DNA of 64,000 nt from Flavobacterium glycines (GTDB lineage Bacteria; Bacteroidota; Bacteroidia; Flavobacteriales; Flavobacteriaceae): contig NZ_FNEO01000001.1 in NCBI RefSeq assembly GCF_900100165.1, forward strand, positions 930,001 to 994,000. Reading direction: 5' to 3'. Shown one piece after another: positions 14,799 to 23,674 of this stretch (position 1 is the stretch's first letter; each line of letters opens with the position of its first letter). The notes under the pieces were generated by a model, which saw only the letters and a list, made by a program, of their open reading frames with translations, made no database searches and was not told the DNA's origin. The translations under genes and the position numbers were made by a program.

Positions 14799-16142
14799 AT
14801 GTCTCAAGCTATCAAAAATTTTGTAAATCAAGTTACTCTTAAAAATCCTAATGAACCTGAATTTTTACAGGCGGTTTTAGAAGTAGCAGAAACGGTTATT
14901 CCATTTATCGAAGAGAATGAAAAATACCGAAATAAAATGCTCCTGGAGCGGATGGTCGAAGCTGAACGCATAGTTATTTTTAGGGTGGCCTGGCTTGATG
15001 ACAAAGGACAAATTCAAATTAACAGAGGGTTTCGTGTTCAGATGAATTCGGCTATAGGGCCTTATAAAGGCGGACTTCGTTTTCATCCGACAGTTAATCT
15101 GAGTGTTTTGAAATTTTTGGCCTTCGAACAGACTTTTAAAAACAGTCTGACCACTCTGCCAATGGGCGGAGGAAAAGGAGGTTCGGATTTTGATCCTAAA
15201 GGCAAATCGGATATTGAGGTAATGCGTTTTTGTCAAGCCTTCATGACCGAATTATGTAAACATATTGGTGCTGATACCGATGTTCCGGCGGGAGATCTTG
15301 GTGTGGGAGCCAGAGAAGTAGGTTATTTATTTGGGCAGTATAAAAAAATTAGAAATGAATTTACAGGAGTTTTAACGGGTAAAGGAATTTCTTTCGGAGG
15401 TTCGTTGATAAGACCCGAGGCAACAGGTTACGGAGTGGTTTATTTTGCTCAAAGCATGCTGGCTACTAAGGGAAATGATTTAAGGGGTAAAACGGTGGCG
15501 GTTTCCGGATCGGGAAATGTAGCGCAGTATGCAGTTGAAAAGGCGACCCAATTAGGAGCTAAAGTCATTACAATGTCGGATTCTGATGGTTATATCTATG
15601 ATGCAGCAGGAATTGATGCTAAAAAATTAGCGCATATCATGTATTTGAAAAATGAGTTGCGAACCCGAATAAGTGAGTATGTTGTAAAATATCCAAAAGC
15701 AAAATACATTGCCGGAGCAAAACCCTGGGAGCAAAAATGTGATGTTGCTTTGCCTTGTGCAACTCAAAACGAATTGGATGCCGAAAGTGCCACCGCTTTA
15801 GTTGCTAATGGATGCATTTGTGTTGCCGAAGGTGCTAATATGCCTTCGACTTATGAGGCTGTATTAGTGTTTCATGATGCAAAAATCCTTTTCTCGCCGG
15901 GAAAAGCTTCAAATGCCGGTGGAGTTGCGACTTCAGGACTGGAAATGTCGCAAAACTCCTTACGAATGAGTTGGACTGCCGAAGAAGTTGATGAAAAATT
16001 AAAGGGGATTATGCTTAATATCCATGCAGCTTGTGTGAAATATGGTGCTGACGGAAATGGTTATGTGGATTACGTAAAAGGTGCTAATATTGCCGGTTTT
16101 GTAAAAGTAGCCGATGCGATGCTGGCGCAGGGAGTGGTTTAG
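14799..16142 (+). CDS. gdhA: NADP-type glutamate dehydrogenase
   Basis: A 447-residue hexameric GDH that links 2-oxoglutarate and ammonium to glutamate. The active-site segment LPMGGGKGGSDFDPKGKSD lies near 119-137, and the dinucleotide fold VAVSGSGNVAQYAVEKA begins near 234. The length and the GGSDFDPKGKS sequence point to the small assimilatory NADP-preferring type. It has its own promoter and is followed by a large inverted-repeat element. Confidence 0.96.
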   Translation: MSQAIKNFVNQVTLKNPNEPEFLQAVLEVAETVIPFIEENEKYRNKMLLERMVEAERIVIFRVAWLDDKGQIQINRGFRVQMNSAIGPYKGGLRFHPTVNLSVLKFLAFEQTFKNSLTTLPMGGGKGGSDFDPKGKSDIEVMRFCQAFMTELCKHIGADTDVPAGDLGVGAREVGYLFGQYKKIRNEFTGVLTGKGISFGGSLIRPEATGYGVVYFAQSMLATKGNDLRGKTVAVSGSGNVAQYAVEKATQLGAKVITMSDSDGYIYDAAGIDAKKLAHIMYLKNELRTRISEYVVKYPKAKYIAGAKPWEQKCDVALPCATQNELDAESATALVANGCICVAEGANMPSTYEAVLVFHDAKILFSPGKASNAGGVATSGLEMSQNSLRMSWTAEEVDEKLKGIMLNIHAACVKYGADGNGYVDYVKGANIAGFVKVADAMLAQGVV

Positions 16143-16163
16143 TTTTTTAAATTGAAAAAAACA

Positions 16164-16294
16164 GACACAAATTGCACAAATTAACACAAATTTATTTCTG
16201 AATTTATTCCACAAATCTGCCAAAGGCAGATATAAATTGGTGTAATCAACTTTTAAGATTACTATCGTTTGTGTTAATTTGTGCAATTTGTGTC
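16164..16294. repeat. 131-bp element with perfect 27-bp terminal inverted repeats
   Basis: The arms 16164-16190 (GACACAAATTGCACAAATTA and onward) and 16268-16294 are perfect reverse complements. The 77-nt interior holds a 7-bp hairpin (ATCTGCC/GGCAGAT, 16215-16231) and a 6-bp one (GTAATC/GATTAC). The whole could fold as a branched cruciform or RNA. It begins 22 nt after the gdhA stop. No ORF of note lies inside. Confidence 0.9.
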
Positions 16295-16343
16295 AAAAAA
16301 ACTGCTGCGTTTACTTTGATTAAGTACGAAGGACTTTTTCCTT

Positions 16344-16351
16344 TATCTTCG
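16344..16351 (+). promoter_or_regulatory. -7 box TATCTTCG for recO
   Basis: TATCTTCG followed by CAA, 23 nt before the recO ATG, is a one-mismatch match to TAnnTTTG. Confidence 0.5.
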
Positions 16352-16374
16352 CAATTCATTCAGTGTAGTAAATC

Positions 16375-17088
16375 ATGCAAATTAAAACCAAAGCAATCGT
16401 TATTTCGGCTTTAAAATACCAGGAAAAAAGCCTGATTGTAAAATGCTTTACGTTGTCGCATGGATTGAAATCGTATTTTGTTCGTGATGCTTTTTCAGGA
16501 AGAAAAACTTCCCAAAAAATGGCTTATTTCCAACCGATGTCAATTTTGGAAATAGAAGCGACGCATAAAAATAAAGGAACTTTAGAACATTTTAAAGAGA
16601 TTAAAATTGCTTCTCCGTTTCAGTCGATACATTCGGATATTTACAAGAGTACGATTGTAATGTTTATTTCTGAAATCCTGCATCATTCGATACATGAAGA
16701 AGAAAAAAACGAGACACTTTTTACTTTTTTGGAAACCGCTTTGCATTGGTTAGACAATCATGATGAGATTGCTAATTTTCATTTGATTTTAATGCTTGAA
16801 ATGACCAAGTATTTGGGTTTTTATCCCGATATTTCCGATATGGACATGTCTTTTTTCAACATGAGCGAAGGTGTTTTTACTCCTTTTTCAGGAACAAATT
16901 TGTTGAGCGAACACGAAACTCATTTGTTTAAAAAATTGATTTCTTTAAAATTGGACAGCAATCAAAAAGTGTTTCATGTTATCGAAAGGCAATTGCTTTT
17001 AAAAATCCTGATTGATTATTATTCGTATCATTTGGACGGATTTAAAAAACCAAAATCGCTGGAGGTTTTAAAGGAGGTTTTTGCTTAA
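16375..17088 (+). CDS. recO: DNA repair protein RecO
   Basis: A 237-residue protein with an N-terminal OB-fold beginning TKAIVISALKYQEKSLIVKCFT and the helical C-terminal RecO domain. RecO works with RecF and RecR to load RecA on SSB-coated single-stranded DNA. Zinc-type cysteines seen in some RecO proteins are absent here. Stop codons of recO and the next, convergent gene are one base apart (TAAaTTA). Confidence 0.9.
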   Translation: MQIKTKAIVISALKYQEKSLIVKCFTLSHGLKSYFVRDAFSGRKTSQKMAYFQPMSILEIEATHKNKGTLEHFKEIKIASPFQSIHSDIYKSTIVMFISEILHHSIHEEEKNETLFTFLETALHWLDNHDEIANFHLILMLEMTKYLGFYPDISDMDMSFFNMSEGVFTPFSGTNLLSEHETHLFKKLISLKLDSNQKVFHVIERQLLLKILIDYYSYHLDGFKKPKSLEVLKEVFA

Positions 17089-17089
17089 A

Positions 17090-17842
17090 TTATTTGTTTA
17101 AGGATTTAATTTGTTTTTTTGGATCAATCTTTAATTTAATTCCAAAGGAAATAATATCTGGTTCCTGTTCAAAAGATGGATTGGTTAAGTTATAACTGTA
17201 AACATATTGGACTTGGAATTTTACATTTTCTGATCCTGCCTGAATAGTAAGAGCAGGTTCCAATAGCCAATAAGTATTATTTGTTTTCAAATAGTTTGGG
17301 TCGAAATCTGGTGTGTTTTCACCTCCATTAATGTCGTTGTATTTTAAATTAGCCAGTCTTGAAGAAAATGAGAAGCTGTAATTTTTTCTGTTATAACTTA
17401 AACTGGGTTGGATTCCTATACGATTAAATTTAGCCGAAAAATTATCAGATCCATTTTGATCCGTGTATTTTTTTAATTCAAAATTTCCGAAACAAAAAAG
17501 GCCATAAGTTTCAAACACAAAATGGGGAGCTATATTTTTGAAATAGCCGGCACCAAATTCCAACATGCTTCCTTTTGCATTTATTTCTTCGGAACCATCA
17601 CTTAAATAATCCTTTCCCACCTTGTTGACCCAATCGCCATTGAATTGTAAAGCGATATGGTTGCTTATGGCATGGGCTGCCTGGAATTCAAATCCCTGAG
17701 TAAGATCACTTATGTTATAATTAAATCCCAAATTTGTCTGTCCCTTGGATTGCATAATTGGAATATTTTGAGAATTAGGAACATAGTATTCGGGGCTGCA
17801 TCCTAAAGTTAGGATTGTCAAAAAGAGTAAAATAGTTTTCAT
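17090..17842 (-). CDS. Outer-membrane beta-barrel-like lipoprotein
   Basis: A 250-residue protein with a lipoprotein signal (MKTILLFLTILTLGC, Cys15) followed by repeated amphipathic strands (FQVQYVYSYNLT, FGIKLKID), suggesting an outer-membrane barrel. No specific family is recognised. It is convergent with recO and lies downstream of the lipid-modification island on the same strand. The spacer before it (17843-17922) contains a CGGATA-bearing motif resembling that upstream of the island operon. Confidence 0.65.
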   Translation of the reverse strand: MKTILLFLTILTLGCSPEYYVPNSQNIPIMQSKGQTNLGFNYNISDLTQGFEFQAAHAISNHIALQFNGDWVNKVGKDYLSDGSEEINAKGSMLEFGAGYFKNIAPHFVFETYGLFCFGNFELKKYTDQNGSDNFSAKFNRIGIQPSLSYNRKNYSFSFSSRLANLKYNDINGGENTPDFDPNYLKTNNTYWLLEPALTIQAGSENVKFQVQYVYSYNLTNPSFEQEPDIISFGIKLKIDPKKQIKSLNK

Positions 17843-17922
17843 GATGTTCGTTTTTAGAGTTTAAACTGTATCAATGATTCTGTGAAAACCAGGACTTGTC
17901 AATCTGATTCGGATAGTCTGGA

Positions 17923-18705
17923 CTAATTGTTAACGGACTTGTTTTTTAGTTTAAATATTTCAATCCATTCATGGAATATGATTACTAATGGATTGTATGA
18001 ATTAATATTTTTCGTTAATCCATATTTGATAGGAATTTCTTTTAACTCCTTTTGAAAAGTGCCAAACAACCGATCAAATAGTATTAAGACATTGCCATAA
18101 TTTTTATTGATGTATTCCGGATTTGAGGAATGATGTACACGATGGTGTGAGGGAGAATTGAGGATTAAATCAAAGATACTGAAATTTTTAATGATTTGAG
18201 TATGTTGTATAAATGAGAAAAGAAATCCTATTGTTTCAACTGAAAATATCATCGTAGGACTAAATCCGAGAAATAAGAGAGGAATCCAAAATACATTGTG
18301 CAGGATTAAATTGAAAAAAGGTGTTCTGGCTGCCGTTGTAAAATTGAAAAACTCAGAGGAATGATGGTTAACATGGATGGCCCATAAAAATCTTTTTTCA
18401 TGACTAAGTCTGTGAAACCAGTAATAAACAAACTCATTCATAAAAAACAGAATTAGGTATGTTGTTAAAGTTTCCGGTAATTTTATTGCAGAATATTGGT
18501 ATAAGAATGTCCATATTGCAATCCATATTCCTTTTGTTAAAATTCGAAATAAAACCGTTAATAATCCCAAAAAGATATTTACAATGCAATCCTTGATGTT
18601 ATATAATTTAAGTTTGTTACGGCGATCGTAAAGGATTTCTAAAGTAACGGCCGAAAAATAAATTCCAAGGAAAATATAAAACGAAAAATGTAAGCTATTA
18701 GTCAT
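17923..18705 (-). CDS. Fatty acid hydroxylase/sterol desaturase family membrane protein
   Basis: A 260-residue membrane protein with the complete eight-histidine diiron signature: HRLSH (98-102), HVNHH (111-115), a lone His in FIQHTQ (168) and HHRVHH (187-192). Hydrophobic segments lie at about 7-25, 40-70, 83-97 and 129-165. Family members hydroxylate or desaturate lipids, sterols, carotenoids or ether lipids using oxygen. The adjacent reductase genes suggest lipid-related chemistry, but the substrate is unknown. It is 126 nt downstream of the SDR gene and may have its own promoter. Confidence 0.85.
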   Translation of the reverse strand: MTNSLHFSFYIFLGIYFSAVTLEILYDRRNKLKLYNIKDCIVNIFLGLLTVLFRILTKGIWIAIWTFLYQYSAIKLPETLTTYLILFFMNEFVYYWFHRLSHEKRFLWAIHVNHHSSEFFNFTTAARTPFFNLILHNVFWIPLLFLGFSPTMIFSVETIGFLFSFIQHTQIIKNFSIFDLILNSPSHHRVHHSSNPEYINKNYGNVLILFDRLFGTFQKELKEIPIKYGLTKNINSYNPLVIIFHEWIEIFKLKNKSVNN

Positions 18706-18831
18706 GACTCTGTTTTTAAATAATTCATAATGATTAATTTGGCTGAGTAATTAAAGATGTTAGATGTATTGGTTTTAATGTTTTTAAAACAAAATCATCT
18801 GTAAGTTTCAATCTTCTGGTATTTAAATTTC

Positions 18832-19671
18832 TCAATGGGATCTGTTTAAGAGAAGTTCGTGATTTCTATTTCCAGTGTTGTAGGATTTAAATTTATTGAC
18901 ATGGCTGTTAGCAATCATTTTAATTACGAAAGCAGGAAGCAGCTTATCTATTAACAAAAAAAGTTTGTTCATGAAGCCGGGAATTATCATTTCATTTTGA
19001 TTTAATAAGCCTTTGATGGCTATTGTAGCAACTTCTTCCGGATTCATGATGGATTGGCGTGCCAACCAGTGATTTGATTGATTGGTGCTAATTGTTGTTG
19101 GATTCGTATTCATTCCTCCGGGACAAATCACACTTACATTAATGTTGTCAGCTTTTAATTCGGCACGCAGGCTTTTTGAAAAAGAGTAAACATAGGATTT
19201 AGTAGCGCCATATACCTGTTTTTTGGCCAGATAAAAGAAACAGCTCAGGCTGCTTACATTTAAAATATGAGAAGGTGTATTTGCTTTTAGCATATCCAGA
19301 AACAGGCTGCTAAGCAATGTGGTTACCATTACATTTAATTTCACCTGTTTTTGATAAAAATCGATAGTTCCTTCTTTGAAAAACATGGTGCTTCCTAATC
19401 CCACATTGTTGATGAGCATATTAACAGAGAGATTCATTTGTTCTACTTCTTTGAAAAGTGACACACAATTTTCTTCCATAGAAAGGTCTTTTTCAATAGG
19501 AACAACATCAACTTTATAGTTTTGGATTATAGATTCAGTCAGTTGGCTGAGTCCTGAATTGGGTAATGAAACAAGGATTAGGTTCATTTTTCTTTTGGCA
19601 CATTCTATGGCCAATGCTTTGCCGAATCCTTCGCTGGATCCGGTTATCAGGGTGTATAATTTAGTTTTCAT
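18832..19671 (-). CDS. Short-chain dehydrogenase/reductase
   Basis: A 279-residue classical SDR. The cofactor motif TGSSEGFGKA is at 10-19, NNVG near 89, the catalytic Ser is in NVSSLS and YGATK supplies the YxxxK pair near 155. The extended C-terminal helix region (PGFMNKLFLLIDKLLPAFV) is hydrophobic and resembles membrane-associated SDRs acting on 3-oxoacyl or steroid-like substrates. Its start overlaps the stop of the upstream epimerase-like gene by 4 bp (ATGA). Substrate unknown. Confidence 0.87.
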   Translation of the reverse strand: MKTKLYTLITGSSEGFGKALAIECAKRKMNLILVSLPNSGLSQLTESIIQNYKVDVVPIEKDLSMEENCVSLFKEVEQMNLSVNMLINNVGLGSTMFFKEGTIDFYQKQVKLNVMVTTLLSSLFLDMLKANTPSHILNVSSLSCFFYLAKKQVYGATKSYVYSFSKSLRAELKADNINVSVICPGGMNTNPTTISTNQSNHWLARQSIMNPEEVATIAIKGLLNQNEMIIPGFMNKLFLLIDKLLPAFVIKMIANSHVNKFKSYNTGNRNHELLLNRSH

Positions 19672-20657
19672 GATTTTGATTTTTTAAGAGAGTAAATAGT
19701 GTTTTGCAAACCTTCTTTGATAGGAGTAATTTTATAGCCTAAATGAGAGATGGCTTTTTCGCTGCTGAAAATTTTATTGCAAAAAATTTGTTTGATGCTT
19801 TTGCTGGTAACAAAAGGTTCTTTTCGGATGGTGTGAAATTGAATCCATTGTATCAGAGCAAGTATTTTGAAGAGAATTTTAGGAATTTCTATAATTCTGG
19901 TGTTAGTTCCTGAAATGTTTTTTACAGTGTCGAAGAAATCTTTATACGAAATATTTTCTCCTCCCAGAATGTAATTTTCACCCGATTTGCCTTTGTTTAA
20001 AGCAAGAATGTGACCTTCAATCACATCATTGATAAAACAATAATTGGCTATCATATGACTGGGTTTTGGAATAAAAGTGAGTTTGCCTTTTAAGAAATTT
20101 TGAATGACGGTATTCATACTGATGCTTTTGGTTTCGGTACAACTTTTTCCGTAAATTCTAGAAGGAGATGCAATTACAGTATGAAGTCCTTTGGAAGCAT
20201 ATTTTTTTACCAGATTTTCAGCTTCATATTTTGTGCTGTCATAATCACAGCTAAAAGGGGTTATTCGTGAATCATTTTCGTTTAATGGTTTTCCATTAGA
20301 TGGTCCGATAACACTACAGCTGCTTGTGAAGAGAAACTTTTCTATCCCAAATTCCAATGATTTTTCAAGGATATTATAAGTGCCTTCTACATTTGTTTTA
20401 TAAAATTGAGTTGCATCAGTATCGAATATTTTTACTAAAGCAGCGGTATGGTAAACCTGATTGCAGCCATCAATTGCTTTAGAAATGGATTGCGCATCGG
20501 TAATGTCACCTTGAAAAACTTTGATGTTTTTATGGACAGGAATATTGGGAGAGTTTGGGTTTCTAACCAATATATGTATTTCATTATTTCGTTCGGCTAA
20601 GGTAAGTGCCAGTTTATGGCCTATTTGTCCTGTAGCTCCGGTGATTAAAATTTTCAT
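19668..20657 (-). CDS. NAD-dependent epimerase/dehydratase family (extended SDR)
   Basis: A 329-residue extended SDR with GATGQIGHK (7-15) and VYHTAALVKIFD. The catalytic Ser is in FTSSCSVIG and the YDSTK motif is near 140. It resembles dihydroflavonol-reductase/3-beta-HSD/HpnA-like members more than sugar epimerases. It overlaps both neighbours by 4 bp, so it is translationally coupled with the SDR and the membrane protein gene. Its proximity to a fatty acid hydroxylase supports a lipid alcohol/ketone role, but this is inference. Confidence 0.85.
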   Translation of the reverse strand: MKILITGATGQIGHKLALTLAERNNEIHILVRNPNSPNIPVHKNIKVFQGDITDAQSISKAIDGCNQVYHTAALVKIFDTDATQFYKTNVEGTYNILEKSLEFGIEKFLFTSSCSVIGPSNGKPLNENDSRITPFSCDYDSTKYEAENLVKKYASKGLHTVIASPSRIYGKSCTETKSISMNTVIQNFLKGKLTFIPKPSHMIANYCFINDVIEGHILALNKGKSGENYILGGENISYKDFFDTVKNISGTNTRIIEIPKILFKILALIQWIQFHTIRKEPFVTSKSIKQIFCNKIFSSEKAISHLGYKITPIKEGLQNTIYSLKKSKS

Positions 20658-21340
20658 GACTTTAATGTTTTTAATCGTGTTAAATCCAATCGGTAAAAAT
20701 TGATTTCACAGGCCAATGAAAAACCTATATGCAGGATTATGGCCGGCCAAACAGCATTGAATAAAAAACAGAATAGACAGACTGTAATTCCGAAAGGAAT
20801 ACAGGCTAAAAGTTCTTTTCGGTTGTTAAAAATGTGTAATAAAACATAGAGAAAAACATTGAGCGTTATGGCTAAAGGTTTTCCTATTGCTGAAGCAGTT
20901 TCAAAAAGCAAAGCTCCTCTTAACCATAATTCATAAGAAAATAGAAATAAGGCTCTGCTTATAAAATAAGTCGAAAAAAAGAGAGCCGATAGTTGAAAAA
21001 CACTTTCCGAGTTGCCTTTTTTTTCGTGAGCCGATTTGCTTTCTCTTAAAGCAAGAAACAAAAGAACAATAAGGGTCAGAACATAAAGCAGTATGTTTTT
21101 TAAATCTATTGTCTGAAGGTCAATCAATGCATTTAAAAAGGAATTTTGTAGTGTTATCACAGGGACGAATCCGAGCCAAATGGCACCGATAAAATGCCCA
21201 TATAACAACTGTTTGGGTTTTGAAGTGAAATCTCCGTTTTCATCAATCAGCCTTTGACTGCCGTTTTTTATATTTTTTCGATTAAAAACATAAAAGAAAG
21301 TATAGCTGATAAGGTACAATAAGGTAGTTGTGAGTTGCAT
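20654..21340 (-). CDS. CPBP-like intramembrane protein
   Basis: A 228-residue polytopic protein with about six to seven membrane segments. Motif remnants resemble the CPBP/Rce1 family: SYELWLRGALLF (in place of EExxxR), LLHIFNN and PAIILHIGFS. The first motif has one Glu instead of two, so protease activity is doubtful. Its stop overlaps the start of the epimerase-like gene by 4 bp. Confidence 0.6.
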   Translation of the reverse strand: MQLTTTLLYLISYTFFYVFNRKNIKNGSQRLIDENGDFTSKPKQLLYGHFIGAIWLGFVPVITLQNSFLNALIDLQTIDLKNILLYVLTLIVLLFLALRESKSAHEKKGNSESVFQLSALFFSTYFISRALFLFSYELWLRGALLFETASAIGKPLAITLNVFLYVLLHIFNNRKELLACIPFGITVCLFCFLFNAVWPAIILHIGFSLACEINFYRLDLTRLKTLKS

Positions 21341-21350
21341 GATTTTCTTT

Positions 21351-22046
21351 TTAATATTTGATAATTATTTCTGCGATATAGAATTTATGTTGCATTTTAA
21401 CTTTCACGCAAATGCCTTCTTTGTAGTAGTAGCAATTGTAGTTGCCATTTGGGAATTTCATTTGGTATCCTCCGTCGTCAGCTTTTGAAACTTTGATGAA
21501 ACTTTGCTGATTATCACAATAAACTTCTTTGCTGTTTTTGGGTTCCTGAAAGAAGAGACTTAGCAAATTGCTGTCAATTTTAGGACACGAAAGTTTGGTT
21601 TTTTTGTCATTTTCGACAATCTCATATTCATTTTCGACGAATCGGATTTCCTTGTTAAGATTGGTCTTGCCGTTGGTTTTTCTGAATTGAGAAGAATAAA
21701 TTAGTTTGCCGTTTTCGTAAGTCGACGTTTCTTTGGAAAAAATCCTAATTGGGAATAAAAGTCTGGTTTTGATTTCAGAGACTAATAGTAAATCCGATTT
21801 GTTTCCTACGTCATTTTTTTCAAGTCTTAGCCAGCCTATATTATGGCCGCTGAACATTACGTTATAATCGAGACGTGAGTTTTGAGAAAGGGAAATAATT
21901 GGTAAAAAGAGTATTAGTTTTATTGAAAAACGAATTAGAACTTTACTGATAAAAGCTTTTAGGTGCGTAGCTGTTTTAAAAAAAAGTGATATTAAATTTG
22001 GGGACATACATTTTTTTAACAATGAAAAAACGATAAGTGTTAACAT
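21351..22046 (-). CDS. Exported DUF6134-like protein
   Basis: A 231-residue protein. The long hydrophobic N-terminal part ends in a signal-peptide-like stretch (IKLILFLPIISLSQ, about 43-56). The annotated start could be MSPNLISLFF at residue 14. The mature domain opens LDYNVMFSGHNIGWLRLEK and is beta-rich; it fits, from memory, the DUF6134 family of uncharacterised exported Bacteroidota proteins. It is 10 nt before the CPBP-like gene in the same operon. Likely envelope-located, function unknown. Confidence 0.6.
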   Translation of the reverse strand: MLTLIVFSLLKKCMSPNLISLFFKTATHLKAFISKVLIRFSIKLILFLPIISLSQNSRLDYNVMFSGHNIGWLRLEKNDVGNKSDLLLVSEIKTRLLFPIRIFSKETSTYENGKLIYSSQFRKTNGKTNLNKEIRFVENEYEIVENDKKTKLSCPKIDSNLLSLFFQEPKNSKEVYCDNQQSFIKVSKADDGGYQMKFPNGNYNCYYYKEGICVKVKMQHKFYIAEIIIKY

Positions 22047-22058
22047 GATTGCCCGAAT

Positions 22059-22409
22059 TTAATTTTCAGAAAAAGTATAATCATCAAAAACAAAATCACT
22101 ATTTAGGGCTGCTATTGGAACAATAATCGGTAGGCAGGAAGAAGTTACAGATATAATTTCTTTCGATATTGTGGTGTTTTCTGTTTTGATTTCGGTAATT
22201 AGAATGTTTTTTTGAATACTGTGATTGAGTACAATAAGAGAGCGGTTATTTACAGACTGTAGTTTGGATTGTTCATACAGCGGTATCTGATTTGTAATAA
22301 GATTTTTATCTGTAAACAAAGAGATCTCTTTCGAATCGTTGGTTGTACGAGTACGACAACTCTTGAATGAGAAAGAGATTACGATTAAAGATGGAGTAGT
22401 GGTTTTCAT
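22059..22409 (-). CDS. Small exported protein of unknown function, first gene of the island operon
   Basis: A 116-residue protein with a signal-like N-terminus (MKTTTPSLIVISFSFKSC) and no recognised domain. It is 12 nt before the DUF6134-like gene. The -7 box of the operon is 26 nt upstream of its start (22435-22442). I do not recognise it; coding status is supported by position, spacing and a clean ATG. Confidence 0.55.
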   Translation of the reverse strand: MKTTTPSLIVISFSFKSCRTRTTNDSKEISLFTDKNLITNQIPLYEQSKLQSVNNRSLIVLNHSIQKNILITEIKTENTTISKEIISVTSSCLPIIVPIAALNSDFVFDDYTFSEN

Positions 22410-22434
22410 AACTTTGATGTTTAAATTTCTATGT

Positions 22435-22442
22435 CAAAATTA
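22435..22442 (-). promoter_or_regulatory. -7 box of the lipid island operon
   Basis: The minus strand reads TAATTTTG, a match to TAnnTTTG. No TTG is present at the -33 position, which suggests that activation by the neighbouring AraC-type regulator is needed. Confidence 0.55.
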
Positions 22443-22461
22443 TGGCGGGTAAAAAAAAGCC

Positions 22462-22498
22462 TTATCCCAGATTGTCTATTTTGCAGAAATCCGGATAA
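22462..22498 (-). promoter_or_regulatory. Candidate AraC operator upstream of the island operon
   Basis: TTATCC (22462-22467) and GGATAA (22493-22498) form an inverted pair flanking AGATTGTCTATTTTGCAG, immediately upstream of where -33 would be. A related CGGATA motif with GTCAATCTG lies at 17898-17919. Assignment to the regulator is inference. Confidence 0.35.
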
Positions 22499-22524
22499 AT
22501 TGAAAAATACAGGACTACTAAATC

Positions 22525-23634
22525 CTACATTTCTTTATACTCTGAAGGAGTTTGGGAAGTAAATTTTTTAAAAGCGGTGTAAAAAGTTGACTTAGAATTA
22601 AAACCGCATTCCAGTCCAATAGCAACATTTGTATAACCTGAATAATTAGGGTTGGTTAAATACTTTTTCGCTTTTTCGACTCTTAAATAATTGATGTAAT
22701 CCGAAAAGTTATAGCCGCTTTCCTGATTGATTAAGTGGGATAATTTGCTGGTACTGATATTCATTTCGGCAGCCAGTTTTTCCAGGCTGAAATTAGGATC
22801 AATATAGCGTTTGTTTTTTTCGATATAATTCTTAATTGGTTTGAATTTGTTGTCGTTTGAATGGTTATTGTTGTCGTTTGAATGAGATTCTTTATTTTTT
22901 TCTTCAATTAAGATTGCTTTTCTTAGTTCGATTCGTTCCGTCATTAAAGAATAATTGTAGAAGCCCTGATAGCTAATCCAGTATAACAATGTAGTAGTAC
23001 TGAGGCGTAAAGGATAGTATATCAACACTTGTGGATTTAACGTTTTGTCCAGGTTTAATAAGATGGCACAAACCCACATCAGAATAATAATGGCTCCCAA
23101 AAACATTAAATTTCTTAACCACTTTAGATTATCAAAAACTAATATCTGTTTGTATAAGTCGGTATATTTAAATAATACCAATAGTGTTTTGATAAAAAGG
23201 AAAATAGAATAAGAAGCGTTGAAGATTTCTTCTATTTGTACATATTTTGCAATGAACATATTTTTTTCCAAATGATAATAATATGGAATCAATGCAATGC
23301 GAATCAACATTTCGATGATAAATATCGAAAAAGAGATGTACACAAAGGAGGAAATTTTTTTTTCAATTTTTAGATAATGGGTTAAAAAGACATAAAAGGA
23401 GGGTACGATTAAAACATACCACGGAATTTGTAATCTTTTTATAAAAAAGGGGGCATCCGCTAAAAAAGTTTCCAAAGAAAAAGCCTGAAGATTGTTAAGT
23501 ATCAAAAAGGCAATAACAAGATTGAGATAAAGGATAGCCTTATCTGTTTTCTTTTTGAAGCACAGTGTTGTAATGATGAAAATAATTCCAAGCAGAACTC
23601 CTGATATCATTACAAAATCAAATACTTGTTTCAT
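22525..23634 (-). CDS. Membrane-anchored AraC family transcriptional regulator
   Basis: A 369-residue protein. The N-terminal ~230 residues hold about seven hydrophobic segments and the C-terminal ~100 residues are an AraC double HTH (SLEKLAAEMNISTSKLSHLI; SKSTFYTAFKKFTSQTPSEY). This 7TM-plus-AraC layout is common in Bacteroidota and implies sensing at or in the membrane. It sits between the outer-membrane barrel gene (40 nt upstream) and the lipid island operon, so it probably regulates both. The signal is unknown. Confidence 0.9.
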   Translation of the reverse strand: MKQVFDFVMISGVLLGIIFIITTLCFKKKTDKAILYLNLVIAFLILNNLQAFSLETFLADAPFFIKRLQIPWYVLIVPSFYVFLTHYLKIEKKISSFVYISFSIFIIEMLIRIALIPYYYHLEKNMFIAKYVQIEEIFNASYSIFLFIKTLLVLFKYTDLYKQILVFDNLKWLRNLMFLGAIIILMWVCAILLNLDKTLNPQVLIYYPLRLSTTTLLYWISYQGFYNYSLMTERIELRKAILIEEKNKESHSNDNNNHSNDNKFKPIKNYIEKNKRYIDPNFSLEKLAAEMNISTSKLSHLINQESGYNFSDYINYLRVEKAKKYLTNPNYSGYTNVAIGLECGFNSKSTFYTAFKKFTSQTPSEYKEM

Positions 23635-23674
23635 CTTTCCTGGAATTAATTATTATGTTGTAAAATACTAACAG

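Noticed and set aside
15999..16286. Minus-strand ORF of about 95 codons over the gdhA end and the inverted repeat
   Set aside because: It overlaps gdhA and the palindromic element, lacks a ribosome site or a protein-like pattern, and is explained by the repeats.
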